Positions 50,711 through 61,564 of a stretch of 64,000 bases of DNA are shown in pieces. The translations under genes were made by a program, and so were the position numbers. The stretch spans positions 1,219,050-1,283,049 of the forward strand of contig CM007318.1 in the NCBI GenBank assembly GCA_000333855.2, given 5' to 3'. The stretch comes from Endotrypanum monterogeii. Its lineage: Eukaryota > Euglenozoa > Kinetoplastea > Trypanosomatida > Trypanosomatidae. The notes under the pieces were generated by a model. It saw only the letters and a program-made list of their open reading frames with translations, was not told the origin of the DNA and did no database searches. Within the stretch, counting starts at the first letter, position 1. Each line of letters begins with the position of its first letter.

Positions 50711-52215
50711 TCTTCCTTGCGCATCCGCCTGCTGGCTAGGCTGCCCCGTATTCAGTCATTGAGATGTGTATCCCTGGGGGCTGGGGTCTTCTCGTATCGT
50801 CGCCTCGTTTCTGTGTGTGTGTCTTACATCGCTGCCGCCGCCGCTGCTGCTTCTACTCTTGTTGCCGGTGTTGCGCCTTTTCACTGTGATTGATCAACGT
50901 TCAACCTCCTCATTTCCCGCGCATTGTTTGCCGAGGTAATATTGTGGTGACGCGATCGCATTTCTGTTTTTTTTTATATATTCCAACAGGGGGGGGGCGA
51001 TTTAGGGCTTGGAGAGCGACAAAGGTAATGAACATGGAAACTAATGCCGGCTGTTTGCATCTATGAAGGGATGATTATATCACGGCAGGGGGGGGGGAGT
51101 GGGAATGGCTCACCGAGGCCGTGAGCCCCTTCTTTTTCTTTGCCATAGTTTCTGCACCATTGGGTTCATTTTCCAGATTCATTCACTCGTACCTGTCGTC
51201 TATCCGGTTGCCTGTCTATCAATGTTGTTGCCTCAGCTGCTTCAAGAGTTGGCCATATCATTCATATCAACCGTCATTTATTTTTCGTGACCACGCGCTA
51301 AACAGCAATCCGTATCCCCCCTTTTTCCTCTCTACGCCCCTGTTGCCAACGGCGAATAGCTTTTCCCCCGTTTGCTACACGCACGCACCGGATGTCACTT
51401 ATGGATTCACCCGATTTTTTTTTTTTTAATGTTGCGTATGCAGCATCACGCACAAGAAGAGAAAAAAAGATACAGTGGGGGAGCGAAAGATGCCCTAACT
51501 CCTCCAGCAGCAACAGCGGCACGACGTGCATAAATCCCAGTATCAGGCTCCTCTCCGTAGGTGTATACCCCCTCGTACAGTTTTACGAGGCGGTGAATGT
51601 AGGCTTTGAAATTGACGACTTGTGGGCCCACCACAGAGCCCACAGACATCTTGTAGGGGACGACTTAGGGAAGTCACATCGACCGTGGACAAGCCTCAGG
51701 AAAGGGAAGAGGGGGAAGCAAAACACGTGAGTTACCTTCTCGTTTGCTCGCATTTTCACTGTTCATACATTTTTCAGATGTGTTCTGATCTATGTTCTCG
51801 GCGTGGCTTTTTTTCTGAGTGAAGCATCTTCTTTGCTTACCTGCATCCTTGCCCCTCCGACCTCTTCTTGCTTATCATGTGCTCTCATTATTATCCTCAT
51901 GTTGTCACATCGGAGTCCCCCCCCTCCCGCACCTCTCCCCTTCTTTTTCTGCTCCTCTATTTGACCTTGTAAAAGGCGGACCTCCGCATTACTTCCGCAC
52001 TACTTGCCCAGTCCTACACCTCAGCTGCAACTCCTCATTTGAGAGAAAGGGGGGCATACGTCTTTGCGCAGAATCACGAGTAAAGACGGAACAAAAAAGT
52101 CGACGAAGAAGAGGAGTACTTCCCAGGGAGGGGTACTCTTTGGACGAGTCGCATACGTGCACACAAATATACACGCACTGACATTTTCCCCTCTCATACA
52201 TAATAACTCTACACA

Positions 52216-53352
52216 ATGGGGATGGAGGTGTTGAGTCGCGGCACCTTGCCAACCACCGTCTCATTTCTCTGCTTTGGACATCCTTTGTTAGACATGATGG
52301 CGTCTGTTGATGAGGATTTTTTGCAGATGAATTACGTTGAGCCGGGGAGCGTCACACTGGCAGAGCCACGACAGCTCGGAATTTTCGCGAAACTTTTGGA
52401 TGACTTCAAAGGACGTGTTGCTTACGTCCCCGGTGGGGCTGCCATGAACACGGCGCGTGCGTTTGCATGGGTGCTTCCCGAATCCCACGTCTCGTATGTT
52501 GGGGCTTTGGGAAAGGATCGCTTCGCTGAAATTCTCAAGAATGCCCTCGCCAACGCTGGCGTTGAGCAGTTGTTCGAGGAGTGTGATGAAATGCCGACAG
52601 GCACTTGTGCTGGTCTTGTGCTTCACAAGAATAGATCACTGATCGCGAATCTCGGGGCTGCCGTGACGTTGTCGGTGGGGCACATGGAAACGGCGGCCGT
52701 GCAGTCTGCTGTCGAACAGGCCAACGTCTACTACGCCGAGGGCTTCTTCCTTAACACCGCTTCTAGTCCTAACAATCTCCTTTCTGTTGCCCAGCACGCC
52801 AACGAGACAAAGAAGCTGTTTTGTTTCAACCTGAATGCGCCGTATATTTGCAAGGCTTTTCAGAGTCGTTTGCAACTTCTCATACCACATGTCGATATTC
52901 TTTTTGGCAGCGACGAAGATTTGCTGGCGTACGCCTCCGTGAAGTGGCCGAATGACTTCGATGTGAACACACTCGGTCAATCCATTCGACACGACCCGAA
53001 GCGCCAGAAGGCGCTTGTGAGGTCTCTCGCTCGCATCTCCATGCTGCCACATGTCTCTTCAAAGCGCCCACGCCTTGTCGTGGCTACGTGTGGCGCTCAC
53101 GATACGTACGTCGCATGCGGCGACAACGTCCGCTTCTACCCCGTACCGCCGATTCCGCATGAGGAGATAGTCGACGTCAACGGCGCTGGTGATGCATTCG
53201 TCGCAGGCTTCCTGGCTCAATACGTTGTGAACCATGACGAGTCGCTCAGCGTTGCAGCTGGCCATGCCGTCGCACAGAACTGTATTCGTCATAACGGTGC
53301 CGTTGTCAGCGGTTCTCCTCCAAAGATGAAGCGTCGGGTCAGCGCCACGTAG
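52216..53352 (+). CDS. pfkB-family carbohydrate/adenosine kinase-like
   Basis: 378-residue ribokinase/pfkB family protein closest to adenosine kinases. The N-terminal FGHPLLDMMASVDEDFL and the substrate-site segment VPGGAAMNTARAFAW (about 75-89) match the adenosine-kinase GG-x-xxN motif. YVGALGKDRFAEIL follows. The C-terminal anion-hole and catalytic motif DVNGAGDAFVAGFL is intact (GAGD at 323-326, catalytic base Asp326). Adenosine kinases phosphorylate adenosine to AMP in purine salvage, on which Leishmania depends entirely. The well-known Leishmania adenosine kinase is about 345 residues and encoded elsewhere. This looks like a second, somewhat longer paralogue, and its substrate is not certain. 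Start ATG 52216; an ATG two codons later (52222) is an alternative. Confidence 0.88.
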   Translation: MGMEVLSRGTLPTTVSFLCFGHPLLDMMASVDEDFLQMNYVEPGSVTLAEPRQLGIFAKLLDDFKGRVAYVPGGAAMNTARAFAWVLPESHVSYVGALGKDRFAEILKNALANAGVEQLFEECDEMPTGTCAGLVLHKNRSLIANLGAAVTLSVGHMETAAVQSAVEQANVYYAEGFFLNTASSPNNLLSVAQHANETKKLFCFNLNAPYICKAFQSRLQLLIPHVDILFGSDEDLLAYASVKWPNDFDVNTLGQSIRHDPKRQKALVRSLARISMLPHVSSKRPRLVVATCGAHDTYVACGDNVRFYPVPPIPHEEIVDVNGAGDAFVAGFLAQYVVNHDESLSVAAGHAVAQNCIRHNGAVVSGSPPKMKRRVSAT

Positions 53353-54060
53353 GCGCCTCTACCCACCTTGCATGCTCATTCCAAGAGACTGCTCATTTTC
53401 GATTCGTAAAAGCAGACGAGCCCGAGTGTGCTGCAAAAAATCTCACAAACCCCCAGTGTACCTCTTATGTGCACATCTGAGTCTCCGATTAGTTAATTTT
53501 ACCTGTGTTTTGTTTTCGTTGCTCGTTGTCGAGCTTGAGCGATCTTGTAACGTGTGCCGTTGTGGAGACATTGCAGACTTCTCATCGCACATCGTACAAA
53601 CTGAGCCTATTTTCTTTCCCCTTTCCCTTCTTTTGAATTCCTTCGTGTGTGTGCTTAGCAAAGATGTATTTTCCTCCTCTCAAATGTATCTGTACTTCAT
53701 TTGTGCAGGCGTGATGTTGAGCCGCTAACTGTTGCGTCTCCCAACCTCATTTTCTTTTTTAAAGTAATGGTTTACTCCTCAAAATCCCATCCCGCACTCC
53801 TTCGCATCATCCCTCGCTTCAGAGGAAGCGCTGAATTTATTCCGTGCCCTTGCCTTTACCTCGAGAGCATTCACCCGTTTAGCGGAGGATCTGTGAAGGA
53901 GCGGGGAGGGAATGGAGGGGTTCAGAACCATTCCAGAAGTGAAGACCAAGGACTCCACTGCTTCGCCTATAAGTTTGCCAATGCTGAGAACACCCGTTGG
54001 CGACATACGCACCTCCCGGCAGCGGGGGGGGGGGAAAGAGGGGGACGCGCGTTTGCTGCA
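53353..54060. other. Intergenic region left of the direct repeat
   Basis: About 708 bp of 3' flank of the pfkB gene with no gene seen. A G10 run (54025-54034) lies close to the repeat boundary at about 54061. Confidence 0.55.
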
Positions 54061-54825
54061 CCGCTGTTGGCGTTGGCGTTGGGATGTTGCAGGGCGCGGC
54101 GCAAGGCGACCTGCGACCGTGACGACGACTGCGCCACGTGTGTGAGATATGACGTGCCAGCAAGACTCGAACTCATCTCACTCAGCCTTTGCTGCCTGCT
54201 GGTGTGGGGAGGTCTGCGCCACTCCATAGGATGCGCCGCGGGGTGGGTGGGCAGCCGGCTGAGGGCTAGCTCGTCTTGAGCTAGGATGCAGTGCGGGTGC
54301 GGTGCTGAGATGACAGAGGTTGCCATCTGCGCGGCCTGTGCGCACCACCGCGTTGTGGCCCGCGGTGGACGTCTGGCCCTCCGAGGGGGAAGGGTGTGTA
54401 TATATGTATATGTATGTGTCTGTGGAGCCACGGTAGAGTGCTGAGTGTGAAGAAAAGGAAAGCGTCGCACGGCACGGAATCGCCGCGCGGGGTGGTCTGT
54501 CGCTTTTTTTCATGTTTTTTTTGTTTTGGTGCCACATGCTCGCACGCGTCTGTAGCGGTACGTAGCGGCGCAGGGGCCGGAGTGTGAAGCAGCTGCGCAG
54601 TGAATGCATTCGTATGAACCGTGCATTGCTGTGGACGTTGCGTGTGCTTGGTCTCATTTTGGACCCTCTCGGCTGTGCGCACCTGTGCCATCGAAGGGGT
54701 TTCTATTTGTAGATGCACTCACCGGCGTTTCCCGCTATTCCCTCCAATAGACGCTGATTTCTTCTCCCCTCGACCCCCCCCACCACCACCCCAACTGCCA
54801 TTTCCGTCCTTTATTATTTTCCGTT
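54061..54825. repeat. Long direct repeat, copy 1
   Basis: 765 bp that recur almost unchanged at 63223-64000. By eye the copies differ by five substitutions and one 13-bp insertion in the second copy, so they are over 99% identical apart from that indel. The left boundary is sharp at CCGCTG (54061/63223). The right boundary cannot be set, because copy 2 runs off the window end. Both copies carry a short inverted repeat (GTGAGAT ... ATCTCAC, 54141-54180) and no intact coding frame in common that looks real. It could be a retroposon-derived 3' UTR element (SIDER-like), an amplification repeat, or the edge of a tandem duplication. Confidence 0.93.
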
Positions 54826-56987
54826 TATGTTTTCCTGAACCGTTTCTTTAACCGGAATGGTCGACACGGCCTCTGCCCTTCTCCCCCCTTGCTCCTCTCC
54901 CTCTTATAAATACAGCAGAGCATATGAATACAACACACGGCACTCCAACGCCATGTGGTGTTCTTGTCCCATTCTTCCCCCTTTTTCTGTGGTGTGGTAC
55001 CATGGTTCCCTTTTCGGACGTGGGCACGTGTGTTTGTGGTGTTTTCTGTTGTGTAAAGAAACATATCTTTTGGGAATTTTTCTTTATTTATTTTGCACGC
55101 TTCGGAGTGTTTCTGCTTTTTTTTTTTTTGCACGATCTCGTTGATTTTGTTTCTGTCTTTTTTTCTACGCTAGCCAGCATTCCACGACCGAGCGGCAACG
55201 CTTGACGGGGAGACAGGAGGGGGGAGGGAGTTAGTATCAGAGTACGCATTTATGAGTGATGATGCGAGCTGCGGCGGCAAAGCGCAACTGGGCCAAACTC
55301 ATGAGGTGATCAGCTACCTGTGCCCACGAATGGATTTTCGTTACTTGCAGGTCGCCACGCTGATTCGCTTCGCCGTCTCCCCCGGGCTACGCCCCGTCTT
55401 CTGCTCCCCTGACCACGTTCCCCTGTGTCCATTCGTTGATTTATTGCCTAATGTTTTCTCTCGGTTTTGTCGTCTCTGGCTCCTTTATCTCTTATCGAGA
55501 TCGTTAAGTGTTAACAGAAATGTTAAGTGTGTCTTGGGTCATCTTTTTTTTTTACTTTTTCTGGTGCCTTCCGGCGCGTCTGTTGGATCCTCTCCCGCTC
55601 GTATGGGCCTTGTCGTGGAAGGGCACGGTTAGAAACACAAAGTGAGGTGCAGCGCAGCTCGCAACAGAGCTTGAATACACATACGCACCCACGCCCACAC
55701 AGACGGCGGGGAAAGAAAACGTACGGCCGACATACATACTTGTAGAGAATTGCCACAGATCGTAGGGGGGCTGAAGCACATTGAGGGAAAAAGAAAGGAA
55801 AACTGGACCTGACCCGGAAGGGAAAGGCGGCTTGTGTCCGATGTGAGGTGCTTCGTAGGCACTGGGGCTCTTCTGCCGCCAAGTGCGTATGGTGTGGGGC
55901 ACCGCGAGGGGGGGGGCGGACGATGAAGTGGCCTCCTTCGATGTTGTTGAGGGCTTACGGGTGGAGTCGCAACCTATGCAATGATGTGGCTTTAATGCGT
56001 AGCAGTGGGATGTGAGCTGGTTCATTGCATCGATTCGACGGGTAAAACAGCGTTGAAGAAACCATCGGACCCCGTCGCTTCTCGCGGACGGCTCTTCCTG
56101 CATTGCTCTCAGTCCCCTCTCCGTGTGTCTCCGCTTCTTTTCGCACCCTCTCAGCTAGGGACACCCAGATTTCCCCTTTCGGGGCATGCGTGGACTTGCT
56201 CGTGCGCTTGTGTGTGCGTGTGCGCATGTGATTTCAGTCGATGCGGTTTTTTCTACTCGTGTGAGGTCCCGGCAGAGTCCGTTGGCCATTAAATGTGCAG
56301 AATACACAGCGCGGTCGAAGGCCATAAAAAGGGTGAGGATCCGACAGCATAGGTGAATGCCTTCAGCTCTTATTTTTTTCCCTTGCGCGATGGTTCGACG
56401 CTGCGTTAGGCTTGTGTCATTTGAACGGTGTCGAGGCTGAGTCTTGTGTGATACACAAGTTTCTCAGGGGGAGATGACTCAGCTCATGTGCCGCATTAGA
56501 GTGCGTGGGCTTTGTTTAAGCTAGGGGGGGGGCTGGGGATGCGCGGAGGCCGCAGGCAGGGTGGGGGGCGGCTCGCTCGACCCACTGATGGATGAACCCC
56601 CCTTCCTTCCCTCTGCGGTACATCGTGTCACTGCGGCACGGCGCCGCCCTCGTTGACGCGCGGTTCTCTGCTGCACCCCTGCCTTCTTGTCTGTTGTGGA
56701 CTCTTCCGTCTACCTCACTCCCCTTTCAATCCCCCTCCTCTCCGTCAGCGGTTCACCTCTCGCTGTAGCGCTGTTGTCACCAGGCGCGTAAACGTGTGCG
56801 TGCTGGCGTGCAAGCACACACTGACCGGAGTGCTTTTTTACAGGCTGTCTTATTTCCTGCGTACGCGCGCGCGTATGTAAGCGCAGCACGTGCAAGCCGC
56901 GTGGAACACACCTACCCACTCCCCTAGCCACACACACACACACACACCCATACATACACGCTTTATCTGGAGGCGGCACGATCTGTC
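54826..56987. other. Intergenic region right of direct repeat copy 1
   Basis: About 2.16 kb. The only coding-like patch starts at ATG 55252 (listed separately). The rest is homopolymer- and pyrimidine-rich. A CA-rich run (56931-56948) lies in the leader of the NDUFB9-like gene. Confidence 0.5.
55252..55632 (+). CDS. Doubtful small ORF, 126 residues
   Basis: The first 70 codons (MSDDASCGGKAQLGQTHEVI and onward to about 55461) use G/C-ending codons like real genes here. The second half is hydrophobic, T-rich and looks non-coding. It has no recognisable domain. It may be a small real gene, the stump of a decayed gene, or chance. Polypyrimidine sequence with a T11 run lies 120 bp upstream (55117-55128), with an AG at 55173-55174. 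Confidence 0.25.
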   Translation: MSDDASCGGKAQLGQTHEVISYLCPRMDFRYLQVATLIRFAVSPGLRPVFCSPDHVPLCPFVDLLPNVFSRFCRLWLLYLLSRSLSVNRNVKCVLGHLFFLLFLVPSGASVGSSPARMGLVVEGHG

Positions 56988-57509
56988 ATGCTGGGAGCAC
57001 AGCACACCGTTCGCGAGCTTCGCCACGTCGCGGAGAGCCCTTACCGTGCGCAGGTGTTGTCGTGGTATAGGCGGTGTCTGCGTGCCGCCTTCACCGCGCC
57101 GTGGTGCTCCGACGAGGACGCTCTGTATGTCTTGGAGGAGACACGACGACTGTTTCACCAGAATCGAGGCATTCGCGATGTGGGGCGGATTGAGCGCAAG
57201 CTGCGCGAGGTGGAGATGCGATACGAGATGGCACTCCACTACAACATTCCCTACCCGCGGCCCTTCAATAAGATGCAGGGCTCGATGCAGGAGAGCGGTG
57301 TACCGTATGCGGCCTACCTTGACTCTGCCTACGATCACATGGTGAACCCCAACGTTGGTGTCAACGCCGAGGGGAGCGCGAATTTGGGCGTTATGGGGGG
57401 GTCGGATAGAGCTGGCCACTACTTCGAGAACAACACTGGCGAGGCAGACGTAGATGGCCGCGCGGACCCTTACGACACAAACGCAGAGCCTCCATCCACG
57501 GTGCGCTGA
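56988..57509 (+). CDS. LYR-motif protein, NDUFB9-like complex I subunit
   Basis: 173 residues. The N-terminal region contains an LYR-type helix (QVLSWYRRCLRAAF, about 22-35, with W-Y-R replacing L-Y-R). Two more helices follow (ALYVLEETRRLFHQN and DVGRIERKLREVEMRYEMAL), and then a Pro-rich segment (NIPYPRPFNKMQGSM) resembling the conserved region after the LYR domain in NDUFB9/B22. NDUFB9 is an accessory subunit of mitochondrial complex I bound to acyl carrier protein. The C-terminal 60 residues are Gly/Asn/Asp-rich and lack counterparts. Other LYR proteins (iron-sulfur cluster or succinate dehydrogenase factors) are the alternatives. Complex I subunits are present in Leishmania although the complex may be dispensable. 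Confidence 0.72.
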   Translation: MLGAQHTVRELRHVAESPYRAQVLSWYRRCLRAAFTAPWCSDEDALYVLEETRRLFHQNRGIRDVGRIERKLREVEMRYEMALHYNIPYPRPFNKMQGSMQESGVPYAAYLDSAYDHMVNPNVGVNAEGSANLGVMGGSDRAGHYFENNTGEADVDGRADPYDTNAEPPSTVR

Positions 57510-58201
57510 CTGCGTCGGTGCCACCCTGCACTGAGAGTTTGGAGAGAGCTGTATCTTTCCTAGACTTATTCACGTCCGTATTGGATCTCCCTGGTGGCTC
57601 TTCTTTTCGTCTACTCCACATCCGCACTCATATCCGCTTCAGGGCAGGCAAGCAATGCTGCTGACACATTTTCTTCACAGGTGTTTTTCGAGCTGCCGCC
57701 GCCCACTCATTCTGTTTCTTCCATTGCGCTTCTGTTACCCCCTTTTTCTCTTGTGCCCCCTTGTGGGTATGCTGTACAGCGGCGCAGGCATCAACTATAG
57801 AAACAAACAAACAGCACGCAGTGCGTCGCTTTTCACCCCGGCAGCAGCGTTGACTTTCAGCGCACATGGAAGGGGGGCATCAATGCTCTCATTGTGGTTC
57901 TCTTTCTGGACGGATTCCCTCACTGTTGCATCACACGTTTGGTGCCATTTCAATGCCCCCCTCTACGGGCGTAGTTGTGAAGGCTGCAGCTCAACGTCTT
58001 CACTCCCCCCCCTCCGCGTTTCCTCTTGTCCGCTCAGCCTTTTTTTGTGTGTGTCGCTTCTGCTTCTACACCTGTGGCTTTCGCGCGCTTCCCCCTTTTT
58101 TTGGAGCGAGCGCAACTGCAGCGTGTGACGTGCTGGTTGCAGTTGCAGTGTTTTTTTTTTCTTCACGCGCTGGATTTGTCGTTTGTGGCTTCCCTTCACC
58201 T

Positions 58202-58245
<44 letters not shown>

Positions 58246-58805
58246 TTGAATGCATGATCGTGCTTGGCATGTCATTGCTGGCTGTGTAGAAAGATAAAGG
58301 TGCTGCTGCTTCCTTTTCGCGGCCTGATTCGGCATTGGTCTCTGCTTCATTTCTCATTTGCATCTGCAGTCTGCCTCGGAGTGCGCGTTGCAGTATTCCA
58401 CGTCTCTCTCGCTGTGCGAGCACCTCCCTGTCGCCTCGACGCGGCTCCGAGCTAGGGGCGGGGTCGTTTATTGTTCTCTCGCTCTCTCTCCGTGTCGTCG
58501 CTGTATCTGTGCGTTGCTCGCGCGGTTCTTTTCCAAGTTCACCGCCGCTTTGATGGCCCGTCGGCGTGCGTGTATGTCACTCACACAGGGAGTCGCTATT
58601 CCCCCTTTCCCGCCGGTAGGGACGAAGTGTTTTGCACTGCTCGCTGCTTTGGCAGGCGAGACTGCGTGTGGGGTGCTGTGGTACGTGCGCTGAGTGTGAC
58701 ACGTTCCTCCCTTGCCCAAGAGCTGACGACGGGCGCGCCTGTGGTGTTCGAGGCTCTTCTCTCTCGAGTTGTGCCCCTCCCAGAAAAAGAAGAGACAACC
58801 GCGCA
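57510..58805. other. Intergenic region
   Basis: About 1.3 kb, with a (CA)n microsatellite (58203-58243) and no credible gene. The pyrimidine run and AG near 58619-58620 are a plausible acceptor for the patatin-like gene. Confidence 0.6.
58203..58243. repeat. (CA)n microsatellite
   Basis: About 20 uninterrupted CA units between the NDUFB9-like and patatin-like genes. Confidence 0.95.
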
Positions 58806-60521
58806 ATGGAGTCTGCCCTGGGTGTCTTCCGGGTGCATGGCGCCTCCCTGTATCACTGGTCCAGTTATATAGTCTACGTCATATATTCATGTTTGTTTTT
58901 TGTGTGCGAAGTGATCGCGGGTGTGCTCGAGATTCCGACCGATGCTCCGCAGTACGGCGCGCTCATGCATCAGGCTGGCTGCGCCGCCACCTACGAGGAG
59001 TGGGTGCCGATCTCGTCGACGCTGGATGACATGGACGGCTTTCAGAGGTGGTGCACGGACGAGAAGTCGGCTTACTTTTCTTTCGAGGGAGTGATGCGTT
59101 CGATGGAAGAACTGCTGGAATTGCGCAGCGCTGGAAGCGTGGAGAGATTATTGGACGGCCTCCAGAAGCATGTGCACCGCTCCCTTTACGGCATCAGTCA
59201 CCGTCGATTGTACCTGTACCGCACTGGCACTAAGACAGTCATCCACTCGTACAACTCACTCGTTTGTTTTCTTCTAGGTCGTGTGGGCAAGGCGGCGCTG
59301 GCCGACCGGAGGCTGGCCATGCGCACCCGAGAAGTGCTCTCGGAGATGTATCACGTTTATGGCTCTACCGCGCTACTGCTGCAGGGTGGTGTGGTTGCTT
59401 CGTTGGCCCATTTTGGCGTGGCAAAGGCGCTGTGTGAGGCTGGGCTGCTTCCTCCTGTCGTGTACGGCAGCGGCAGCGGTGCCCTGGTGGCGACGCTTGT
59501 GTGCTGCAGCGCTGACTTGACCTCCCTGTTTGATCAGAGCAGCGGCGACGACAGCAGCATTCTGAAGGCGTACTTGCTCTTCGGCAGGTCCGCCGCTCAT
59601 TCGCGGTGGAGGCGTTTCTACCGACTTCTGCACAATGGAGAGGCATGCGACCCCGTTTCCCTGAGTGAGTTTCTACAGAGAGTTATCGGTGACGTGACCT
59701 TTGCCGACGCGTACGCGCGGACTGGGCGCGTGCTGAACATCCCATTTGTCGCTGCGTCGTCCGTGCTGCCTCGTGGAAACGCTCATGTGGACGTTCAGCT
59801 GTTGAACTATCTTACATCCCCTGATGTGCTTGTGCGCTCCGCTGTGCTTTGCGCGATGTGCGCCCTCTCTACGTTGCCTCCCGCCTCGGCGTCCACTCAT
59901 GGGGCGTCTTCGAGTGCAGCGCCGCCGACGCACACACTGCTCGCGCGGACACGGCTGACGGGCACGATTATTGCTTACGAACTCCCTGTTGTGCATCAAA
60001 GCTACTCTTGTTTCTGCGACGATCACGCCGGTTATGGGTTGACGGACCCTGTTCAGCGGATGCGGGGTCTCTTCTCCATACGGTTTTGTGTCATCTCGGA
60101 TGCGTCTGTGCGCGGTTACCTGCAGCAGATGCTGTACCAGAGTGCCTACGGGGACGGGCTTCGGCACCGAGCGCGTCTGTGGGACTGGGCATGCTACACG
60201 TTTGCTCTGTGCTTCCTCGGACTGGCGCATGCATTGTTGGGTGTGCTTTCATGGGTCGGCTGCGGCGCCATCGCTGCACCCTCACCGCATTCGATGAATG
60301 CCTTATTCGAGGACGACGTTGGCGAAAACATGCGCGTGCACCCGATCTCGCGCGCGTGGTCGTATCTGCGGCTGTGGTACAATCCGACCACAGCGAATAT
60401 GAAGGAGGTCATCCTGGAGGGAGAGCGGCAAGTCTGGCCGAGGCTGGTTCAACTGCGCATGTCCACCTCCGTCGAGCAAGTCCTGGCGGCCACGTTGAAG
60501 AGCCTGCCCCCCTTTAAGTAA
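58806..60521 (+). CDS. Patatin-like (TGL3/SDP1-type) protein, probably inactive
   Basis: 571 residues. An N-terminal hydrophobic segment (about 17-40) is followed by a DUF3336-like region (about 55-150). The patatin domain has the oxyanion loop ALLLQGGVVASLAHFGVAKAL (broadly 190-210) and the nucleophile elbow LLPPVVYGSGSGALVATLV (about 214-232). In active TGL/SDP1 lipases the elbow is G-x-S-x-G; here the aligned positions read G221-S-G223-S-G225, so the serine appears replaced by Gly. The second catalytic residue, the Asp of the D-G-x motif, aligns with Ala408 in DDHAGYGLTD. A C-terminal hydrophobic stretch (about 455-490) may anchor it to ER or lipid droplets. It is likely a pseudo-lipase; the alignment was by eye. 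The start is ATG 58806; the longer frame lacks a methionine codon upstream that fits. Confidence 0.85.
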   Translation: MESALGVFRVHGASLYHWSSYIVYVIYSCLFFVCEVIAGVLEIPTDAPQYGALMHQAGCAATYEEWVPISSTLDDMDGFQRWCTDEKSAYFSFEGVMRSMEELLELRSAGSVERLLDGLQKHVHRSLYGISHRRLYLYRTGTKTVIHSYNSLVCFLLGRVGKAALADRRLAMRTREVLSEMYHVYGSTALLLQGGVVASLAHFGVAKALCEAGLLPPVVYGSGSGALVATLVCCSADLTSLFDQSSGDDSSILKAYLLFGRSAAHSRWRRFYRLLHNGEACDPVSLSEFLQRVIGDVTFADAYARTGRVLNIPFVAASSVLPRGNAHVDVQLLNYLTSPDVLVRSAVLCAMCALSTLPPASASTHGASSSAAPPTHTLLARTRLTGTIIAYELPVVHQSYSCFCDDHAGYGLTDPVQRMRGLFSIRFCVISDASVRGYLQQMLYQSAYGDGLRHRARLWDWACYTFALCFLGLAHALLGVLSWVGCGAIAAPSPHSMNALFEDDVGENMRVHPISRAWSYLRLWYNPTTANMKEVILEGERQVWPRLVQLRMSTSVEQVLAATLKSLPPFK

Positions 60522-61564
60522 CCTCCCCGTTCGCTTTTACGACTGTTTTGTTGCCTTTGTGTTCCATACGTCGTCATGACCTGTTTCGCTAGTTCTTCGG
60601 GCAACTTGTGTTTTCTCTTGCATATTCAGCGGCGGGAGGCCTTGCACGGCTTCTCTTTCCCTCTTTTTATTCGCTTTCCCCATGATAGCCCGCAATCATT
60701 CTCCTTTCCGCCACCACATCGTTGTTGCTGCCTCCCGACTTGCGTGACCTCTCTGGGTCCGTGAATACTCTCGCTGTATGCGTCTGTGCGCAGTCACGAA
60801 CCCGCTTCCTTCTCCTTGTTTTGCGGTGGTGGTGTCGCAGGAATGCGGACGCGTGCGCGGGGGAAAAAGCAGCATGCGCACGTCGCAACGATGGTGTCTG
60901 TCTGGCGTCATATTGTGCGCGTCTTTTGTTCCTGGCACCTTCCCTTCCCCGTACGAGGGAACCAAACAAAGAGCAGAAACGAAAATCAACGCATCTCTTC
61001 TCGGATCACATTTGCATAGTTCAGTGTGTTTTGTTTCAGAAGACGGCAGGAGTGCCTGTGGTGAAAGCGCGTGTCGTCGCATGCTTTTGGGGGAACACCG
61101 TCAAAGGTAGGGTTGATGTCTCGGTTTTCGTCGTGCAAATGGGGTCCGCGGGGTGAATAGGCTGCCGATGTGGCGACTGTGAAGTTGCTTCGGGGCTACG
61201 TTGCAGCTTGTCCGAGCGTCCTGATGTGTGCATGCCAGCGAAGCCCAACCGAAGGTGGTCTGGCGTCTCTCCCATACGTATTTAGGGGGAGAATGACGCG
61301 TTGCTTGCTCTTTTGCTCTCCTCCACTTTTTCAGTCCCCGTCTTCTTACAGTTCTGCTCCTGGACGGCGTGAGATATTCTCGTTGGGGGACTCACTAGTA
61401 TTCGCCCCCGTCTTGGTGTCTTCTCACATACCTTAGTATTGATTTCTCGTACGCCGCTCAGCCTCCCCCCGCTTCCCCCCCCCGTTAGCAAAGACTGCCT
61501 TGTTTGGGTGGTGATCATATTGAAGGGTCACACACGAGGGAACTCAGGAAAGGAGCCGGCGGCC
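60522..61564. other. Intergenic region
   Basis: About 1.04 kb. No gene is supported. A C/T-rich run (61459-61485) with an AG near 61488 probably serves the next gene. Confidence 0.55.

Larger units (their letters stand above)
50280..52215. other. Intergenic region with assembly gap
   Basis: About 1.94 kb between the PI 4-kinase and pfkB genes. It contains two long (TA)n tracts, a 20-N gap and the corrupted sequence around it. The remainder (50710-52215) has pyrimidine- and G-rich stretches and no supportable gene. Confidence 0.6.

Noticed and set aside
54163..54221. Pol III A-box-like (TGGCGCAGACC) and B-box-like (AGTTCGAGTCT) elements on the minus strand of the direct repeat, also present in copy 2
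   Set aside because: The sequence does not fold into a tRNA: the acceptor arms do not pair, the T stem has mismatches, and no T-run terminator follows. A tRNA-derived relic is possible but not supported.
53701..54279. 192-codon open frame on the + strand running into direct repeat copy 1
   Set aside because: Composition changes abruptly at the repeat boundary, there is a G10 run inside, and the same repeat segment forms a different open frame in copy 2. It looks like chance.
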